A DNA stretch of 64,000 nucleotides from Thermotoga sp. Ku-13t (lineage in GTDB: Bacteria > Thermotogota > Thermotogae > Thermotogales > DSM-5069). Of the stretch, positions 58,754 through 64,000 are shown piece by piece. The stretch covers positions 117,626 to 181,625 of the forward strand of contig NZ_LNFY01000009.1 of assembly GCF_011057685.1 (NCBI RefSeq). The letters run 5' to 3'. How positions within the stretch are numbered: position 1 is the first letter of the stretch; every line of letters begins with the position of its first letter. Position numbers and translations under genes: made by a program. Under the pieces are notes generated by a model. That model was given only the letters and a program-made list of their open reading frames with translations. It did not search any database and had not been told where the DNA came from.

Positions 58754-59839
58754 TTGCAAACGCTCCTTCTTTTGTTCCTTCCGGTCGTTCTTCTCGCCAC
58801 TTCGATAACGCTTCCAGGTCAGGAAAGGGCCATCGCTCTTTTTAAGAACGAAGGTGGTTTCTTACTCTTAGCGCAGGAAGATCTCAGCAGGGAAATCTTT
58901 CTCATGCTGCTGGATGAGTCTTTGAAAGTCGTTGAGATCAGACGGGTGAACAGTGTGAAACCGGAGAGGATCAACGACGCCGCGCTGGTTGAAGAAGGAT
59001 TGATCGTGGTGGGATATTCGTTGAGAGGACCGTACCATAGATCGGTCTATCTTTGCTGGCTCGATGCGGATGGAAAACTTTTGAGGCAGAGAACGCTGGA
59101 TTTTCCGGGTGCGGAGGCCTGGGCTGAGACTCTCGTTCATGAACGGGACGCTTTCTACGTTGCAGGTGGCTACAACACGCTCATGAAAAGCTGGTTCGAT
59201 GCGCTCCTGGTTCGACTGGATCGAAACTTTGATGTCGTCTGGCACAGAACGATCGGAGGACTGTCGGACGACTGGTTCCACCGAGTCAGGTTCATGGATT
59301 CGAATCTTCTGTGCATCGGTTCGACCGAGAGCAGAGGTAAAGGTAAGGGCGACATGCTGATCTGCATGTTCGACAGAGAAGGAAGAAAGATCTTCGAACG
59401 TACCTTCGGCGAAAGAGATTGGGACAAGGCGATCGATGCAGTTGAATTCGATGGAAAAATATACATGCTCGGCTGGACAACGTCTTACGCACCCTACAGA
59501 TGCGGAATGCTCTTACAGCTCTCAAGCAGAGGAAAGATACTCAACCAGCAGCTCCTCGATCTGGGTTCGGACTTTTCACCTTCTGGGCTGATCGTTGCTG
59601 AGGATCACTTGATCGTGTATGGAACGTTATGACAGAGAGAGACGCGTTTTGATCCTGTGATCCTCGTGCTCGATGAAAATGGAGTGTTGCAAGATACAAG
59701 GACCATACCCTTACCGAACGATCAATCGGTCAGAGGATTGTTGTTGTGGAACAAGCAGATCCTGCTCTACGGCGAATCGGACAACCCGATCACGGGCAAA
59801 GACATCTACGTGATCGCTTTCGAAGCCGGCTCGCTTTAA
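58754..59839 (+). pseudogene. Secreted beta-propeller-like protein interrupted by one in-frame TGA
   Basis: A TTG start behind AGGGGGG opens a frame with a signal peptide (LLLLFLPVVLLATSITLPG) and repeated blade-like segments (LLVRLDRNFDVVWHRTIGG; MLICMFDREGRKIFERTFG). A TGA at 59630-59632 stops it after 292 codons. The same frame then continues without another stop for 69 codons with the same kind of repeat (VILVLDENGVLQDTRTIPL) and ends TAA at 59839. So one base change separates two parts of a 361-residue protein. UGA followed by C is a leaky stop context, so some read-through is possible. A sequencing error would also explain it. Confidence 0.7.
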
Positions 59840-59849
59840 GAATGATGGT

Positions 59850-61208
59850 TCAGCCCTTGATCAGTTTGTACCTTTCATAAAGCAGAACGATCCTGTGCGG
59901 TTCTATGAAGAACTCCACGTCCATCTTTCTGAAGTTCTGCAGCGTGAAGCATTTGACGTAGTCTTTTTCCACCTTCTCGGGCACGAGGATCGAACTCAGT
60001 TTTAAATTCCTGCTCACCATTTCTATGATCAGAAATTCTCCACTTCTCTTCACATCGAACGCCACGGATTTCCTGTAGCCCTCGTACCGTCCGACCAGGC
60101 TCTGCAGGATCCTGTCGGATCTGACAAAATCGAGCGATTCTTCTGGATCTTTATCGAGCATGAGGGCGAGCGCGTACATGCCGATGTTCGAAAGGGGATA
60201 ACCCGCACAGTTGGACAGCACCGCAACGCCGATCTTTCTTTCAGGGATGTAGCCGACGAAACCCGTGTAGATCAGCACCGAACCGCTGTGCTCGATCAAC
60301 CTCTCACCGAAAAAGTTCGGATGCACGATCCAGCCGTAGCCGTACATTTCGTCTCCGAAGCTTTCCCAGGGGGCAGGGATATGACCTGTGACCATGGTTT
60401 GAATGGATTGTTTTGAAACTATGCGTTTTCCTTCGAGTTCTCCAGCGTTCATGTAGAAAATCAGGTATCTGGAGAGGTCCTTCACGTTGCTGAGCAATCC
60501 GCCGTCCGAGCTAATGCCGTAGGGAAACGGTTTTCTCACGTGGTGCCCTTGAGGGTCGAGAACGTAACCGGCTGCAACGTTCGGATCTTTCTCCATCTCA
60601 CCTCTGGAAAAATAAGAGCGCGTCATTCCGAGCGGTTCGAGGATGTATCTTTTCACGTACTCTTCGTACGGTATCCCTGTGACTGTGGAAACGATCTTTC
60701 CGAGCATCACATAGCCGCTGTTCGAGTAAAAGAACCTCTCGTTGGGCCGACTGAAAGCCCACGATTCTGCATCCTTCGCGAAGAGAAGAACGTCCTGTGG
60801 ATCCTTCACGGGAAGCCAACCGTCACCGAGACCGAACACACCGTCGATGAAGGCTTCCGCATAACCGAGCGAGGGAATCCCGGAAGCGTGATAGAGAAGA
60901 TGTTCCACCCGCACCGGTTCACCGAAGGGCCTGAGTTTGATGGGTAAATACTCCTCGACAGGCTTTTCGAGATCGATCTTTCCTTCTTCCGCGAGCTTGA
61001 CGATCGCGAGCGCGGTGAAGCTCTTCGTTATGGATCCGACACCGTACACGGTGTTCTCGTCAGCGGGTGCGTACGTTTCTAAAAGCTTGAAACCAAACCC
61101 TCTTTTGTAGGCGACTTCGCCGTCCTGGATCACGGCGATGCTCAGGGCAGGCATCTTGGTCTGTCTCATCTTTTCGAGGATGAAGTCTTCGAGCTTCGAA
61201 AACTCCAC
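59850..61208 (-). CDS. Serine hydrolase, beta-lactamase/CubicO family
   Basis: 452 residues. The class C-type active site has S-x-x-K in VGSITKSFTAL (Ser59, Lys62) and a YSN in RFFYSNSGYVML; the third motif is near HSGSVLIYTG. No signal peptide is visible, so it is likely cytoplasmic and an esterase or peptidase rather than a penicillin-binding protein. The C-terminal 120 residues form a separate domain. Single gene converging on the broken propeller gene. Confidence 0.9.
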   Translation of the reverse strand: MEFSKLEDFILEKMRQTKMPALSIAVIQDGEVAYKRGFGFKLLETYAPADENTVYGVGSITKSFTALAIVKLAEEGKIDLEKPVEEYLPIKLRPFGEPVRVEHLLYHASGIPSLGYAEAFIDGVFGLGDGWLPVKDPQDVLLFAKDAESWAFSRPNERFFYSNSGYVMLGKIVSTVTGIPYEEYVKRYILEPLGMTRSYFSRGEMEKDPNVAAGYVLDPQGHHVRKPFPYGISSDGGLLSNVKDLSRYLIFYMNAGELEGKRIVSKQSIQTMVTGHIPAPWESFGDEMYGYGWIVHPNFFGERLIEHSGSVLIYTGFVGYIPERKIGVAVLSNCAGYPLSNIGMYALALMLDKDPEESLDFVRSDRILQSLVGRYEGYRKSVAFDVKRSGEFLIIEMVSRNLKLSSILVPEKVEKDYVKCFTLQNFRKMDVEFFIEPHRIVLLYERYKLIKG

Positions 61209-61241
61209 GCATCATACCCCCTTGCTGGTATTATATAGGTC

Positions 61242-62141
61242 GTGAAGTTGGTTTTGATCGTTGTTCTATCGCTCCTTCTGTTTTCTTGTGTGAGGGTGGA
61301 GAATTCCACGGGCGAAGATGCTCTTCGCTACATTGTGCTCGCCTACAGGTACGGCTATGGCCTGTCAAAGGAAGCGCTCGAACAGATCGCTGAAAGCACA
61401 GATTACGACGATGAAGTGCTCGCTTATTACGAATATTTCAGAACTGGAAGTCTTCCTAAACTCATTGAGACGAAGGCGTGGGAAGTTTACGATGACAGAG
61501 TTTTGAACGTTCTGAAGGACAGTCTTTCAGTCGATGGAACTTCGCCCGCAACGCTCGTCGATCTTTTCGACAAACCGGTGGTTGTGAGCGATTGGAACGT
61601 GGAAGAAGGTTCGGCTCGTTCCGAACTGATCGAAAGGGTCAAAACGCTGTTGATCGATGACTGGAAAAACAGAGGCTTTTTCTACCAATGGTGTGAAAAG
61701 TACTCCATCGATGTGAATGAAGAAGACGTCTTGCACTACGCAGAATTTCTGGCAAAAGTGTGCGAATCTTCTTCAAACATAAAGCTGAAAAGATCGTCGC
61801 AGATCGAATCGGGTTTCTTCGCTCCTGAGGTCGATCTTTCGACGGTTCCAACAGAATTGGTTCTGGCGATCTGTTATAGAGAATCAAGGTTTTTCCCAGC
61901 GGCGTTCAGGTGCGAGATCGAAAATGAAACTGTCAGGGCCGTTTCCATCGGTCTGGGACAGATCCTCGCCGATGTGGACTCTCTTCTGAGCGTGGATGGG
62001 AAACAGGATTTATACACTTTCGAACTTTTGAACCTTCACTACTTTGAGAATTTGTTCGAAGCTGTGGATCTGGCACAGATTAAAGCCAGCGTGCTTTTCT
62101 GCTGCACCATGCTCGCACTTTTGATCGAGAAATTCAGATAG
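61242..62141 (+). CDS. Lipoprotein with degenerate lytic transglycosylase-like domain
   Basis: 299 residues from a GTG at 61242. Signal peptide with a lipobox (LLLFSC, Cys16). The C-terminal part matches the SLT fold: LAICYRESRFFPAAF, whose Glu214 is in the place of the catalytic Glu, followed by SIGLGQIL in the place of GLMQI. The usual aromatic and Thr/Ala motifs are less clear, so activity is uncertain. No good ribosome site; a TATTAT box lies right before the start, so the mRNA may be leaderless. It overlaps the MATE pseudogene end by eight bases. Confidence 0.65.
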   Translation: MKLVLIVVLSLLLFSCVRVENSTGEDALRYIVLAYRYGYGLSKEALEQIAESTDYDDEVLAYYEYFRTGSLPKLIETKAWEVYDDRVLNVLKDSLSVDGTSPATLVDLFDKPVVVSDWNVEEGSARSELIERVKTLLIDDWKNRGFFYQWCEKYSIDVNEEDVLHYAEFLAKVCESSSNIKLKRSSQIESGFFAPEVDLSTVPTELVLAICYRESRFFPAAFRCEIENETVRAVSIGLGQILADVDSLLSVDGKQDLYTFELLNLHYFENLFEAVDLAQIKASVLFCCTMLALLIEKFR

Positions 62142-63531
62142 ACCTGCTCTGGTTGAACTGCTGTTGTAACTTCGCTTCGAACTGCGATTTCAATCTGTTC
62201 GAAGTTGCCAGACCCCACAGGAAGGTGATCGCCTCCGCCACGATGTTGCCCATCAGTATTCCCAGCCATACCCCGATCAGGCCGAGGTTGAACACGAACA
62301 CGAAAAGGTACGAGAAAAGCACGTGGAGCACCACTGTTCTCAAGATGGAGACTGCCAGACTCTTGAAACCATGGCCGATCCCCTGAAACATCGCAGAGGT
62401 GAACATACCGAAGGGCACGGTGGGGATGAAGAAACTCAGAATTCTCAAAGCTTTAACGAGATCATCGAATATCACGCGCGAACTTTCCGAGTAAGTGAAG
62501 AGAAGTGCGAGTTTCGGAGCAAACAACAGCACCACCAGATTGACACACAGACCAACGAGCAGACCGAACTTGACCGCGAAAAGGTAGGCGGATTTCAACT
62601 TTGTAGCGTTCCTCTCACCGAACGCGGCTCCTGTGACCGACGTAACGGCAGCGGCGATGCCCATCATGGGTATGGTCCAGAAGTTGATGATCCTCCAGGC
62701 GCTCGTGAAGATCGCAACCCCAAGATCTCCTCCAGCTTTCACGATGAACACGTTCAGTATGAAGATCGAGGTGGACATGATGATCTACGAGGGAACACCA
62801 ACACGAAGTATCTCGAAGATCGTGTTTCTGATGCTTTTCAGGTGTCTGAAGCTTATCGATACGTACGTGTCTTTCTTTATGAAGAGCCAATGGATCATCA
62901 CCATGGAAGATGCAGCTATGGAGATCACAGTCGCGTAGGCTGCACCCTTCACGCCGAGCTTGAAGGTGTAGATGAACAGTGGATCGAGAAACATGTTCAG
63001 AATCGCACCAAAACTGATCGCATACATCGCTCTCTTCGCGTCGCCCTCGCCCCTGAGAATGCCGTTCACCACGTTGTTGAGCATCAGCAACGTGATAGAG
63101 GTCAGAAGGATGCCGGCGTAGTCCGTGGCGAGTTTCAGCGTCTGGCCGGAAGCCCCCGTCAAGCTCAGCAACGGTTTCATGACCAGACTGCCAGTAACGC
63201 TCGCGATCAAACCCAGGATCAACACCAGTACTATCGCAGAACTTGCGGCTCTGTCTGCTTCTGGTTTGTTCCTTTCACCGACTTTCCTGGAGATGAGCGA
63301 GTTCGCACCGACCGCGATGCCTCCCGCGAAGGCGAGTATGACCATGAAGATGGGAAAGAACGGCCCGATACCGGCGAGGGCCTCAGGTCCCACACCCGAG
63401 ACCCAGATCGTATCGACGAGGTTGTAGAGCGCCTGCACCAGCATGGCGGTCATCATGGGCAACGAGAGTTTTATTATTGCTCGTTTCGGATCGGACCTGA
63501 GAAGTTCAACGCCTTTCGTCTGATGCTCCAT
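62134..63531 (-). pseudogene. MATE-family efflux transporter interrupted by one in-frame TAG
   Basis: A MATE multidrug transporter frame. The ATG at 63531, behind AGGAGTG, starts IIKLSLPMMTAMLVQALYNLVDTIW. After 248 codons comes a TAG at 62787-62785, then two codons later the frame goes on with MSTSIFILNVFIVKAGG and the second half of the protein, without shift. Together they make a full-length MATE protein of about 465 residues with 12 helices. The stop lies in GVPS-(stop)-IIMSTS, where relatives carry a small residue, so a TCG to TAG change is likely. Confidence 0.8.
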
Positions 63532-63562
63532 TGCACACACTCCTGTTCGCACTCCGAACATA

Positions 63563-63742
63563 AAACTAATCCAGGTGGGTGCTGGTTTCCTCGGTTTCAT
63601 CTTCCTGTCTGCGTATCGTTACCTCTTTTCAAAGCAGGGAAGCGTATCTAATAAGTGGGGAGCGCTCCTGAAAGACACCGTGTGGTTCGGTGTTGCACTG
63701 GGCATGGTCTAAGCCGTTGTTGAAAGCTTTGTTGGGAAAAGA
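63563..63742 (+). pseudogene. Membrane-protein fragment
   Basis: A short open stretch that reads QVGAGFLGFIFLSAYRYLF, then WFGVALGMV, a TAA at 63710-63712, and AVVESFVGKR before the next stop at 63742. It looks like the end of a membrane protein, but has no start and no partner. May be chance. The rest of 63743-63918 shows nothing. Confidence 0.25.
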
Positions 63743-63918
63743 TAGATATAAAGGATTACGCGCTCCCTCTGAATAGTGAAGTGAACAGAACAGGAAAAAT
63801 TAAGATAAGAAAAGTATCTGAACACAATAGATAGAATGAAGAGTTCGTGAGAGCAAAAAGAGAATGGCGTCACCAAGTTTTAAACAAGACAGACGCGATT
63901 GAAATTGAATAAGATGGA

Positions 63919-63950
63919 AAAAGGTCCCCACGAAGGGGACCTTTTGTTCT
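63919..63950. terminator. Bidirectional terminator
   Basis: AAAAGGTCCCC-ACGAA-GGGGACCTTTT, a strong stem with A and T tracts on both sides. It would end transcripts from the minus-strand gene that follows. Confidence 0.85.
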
Positions 63951-63965
63951 ATTGAACCACATTCT

Positions 63966-64000
63966 TCAAATCTTGAACTTTCTCACTTGCTGCACCAGAC
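63966..64000 (-). CDS. Possible C-terminus of a methyl-accepting chemotaxis protein
   Basis: Reading in from the window edge on the minus strand, LVQQVRKFKI and a TGA stop, 16 bases before the terminator. The ending is like that of many chemoreceptors, but only ten residues are visible. Confidence 0.35.
   Translation of the reverse strand, partial: LVQQVRKFKI

Noticed and set aside
59630..59632. Selenocysteine at the in-frame TGA
   Set aside because: No SECIS-like hairpin directly after it, and a beta-propeller-like secreted protein is not a selenoprotein type.
62323..63651. Plus-strand ORF of 442 codons opposite the MATE gene
   Set aside because: Rich in His, Asp, Arg and Gln as expected for the antisense of a membrane protein. 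It is open because of codon bias, not because it codes.
63743..63918. A small gene in the last intergenic region
   Set aside because: Frequent stops in all frames and no ribosome site with a start.

Overview
The gene content points to a thermophilic bacterium of the phylum Thermotogota, probably close to Pseudothermotoga/Thermotoga. Reasons: the run aspS-STAS-cmk-ispH-rpsA-der-plsY, many ABC importers, a SigH-like sigma factor, a fused DHH/CBS/tRNA-nucleotidyltransferase protein, very strong Shine-Dalgarno sites, frequent GTG and TTG starts, and tightly overlapping genes. This is inferred from recognised protein families; no database was searched.

Layout. 1-3.9 kb: the end of a CRISPR-Cas locus (cas1 C-terminus, cas2, leader, 33 identical repeats, two decayed repeats) running into a remnant of an MFS transporter gene. 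3.9-11.3 kb (minus): a polyol / glycerol-phosphate oxidation operon with a BON-GlpA-like dehydrogenase, an FAD oxidoreductase fused to DUF1667, an FGGY kinase, an AGPS-like flavoprotein and a GntR/UTRA regulator. 11.4-15.2 kb: a beta-helix protein fragment and an Opp-type importer without ATPase genes. 15.2-19.9 kb: M48 protease, GNAT, HflK/HflC and a secreted unknown protein. 19.9-25.9 kb (minus): pyrB-C-K-D-(Fe-alcohol dehydrogenase)-F-E, preceded by a leader with two tandem intrinsic terminators crossed by an in-frame leader ORF. 26-26.9 kb: ArsR, ferredoxin and HdrA-like redox genes. 27-31.5 kb: an SDR, an ABC exporter/TetR operon with two perfect operator palindromes, a class II amidotransferase and a secreted protein. 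31.6-41.6 kb: a carbohydrate operon (ABC importer, GH38 glycosidase, two glycosyltransferases, RpiR regulator), possibly for mannosyl/glucosyl-glycerate-type solutes. 41.6-43.2 kb: HAD phosphatase plus SigH-like sigma factor behind two promoters and a terminator. 43.2-52.9 kb (minus): a long housekeeping operon. 53-55.3 kb: kamDE. 55.3-58.7 kb: DHH-CBS-tRNA nucleotidyltransferase and SAM hydrolase. 58.7-64 kb: a region with several genes broken by single in-frame stop codons.

The regulatory sites are the most informative part. The pyr leader looks like a translation-coupled, UTP-type attenuator. The TetR operators overlap the -35 box and the start site of the promoter they control. The sigH operon can be transcribed only through an intrinsic terminator. 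The carbohydrate operon promoter has a dyad between its -35 and -10 boxes. No tRNA or rRNA gene was recognised.
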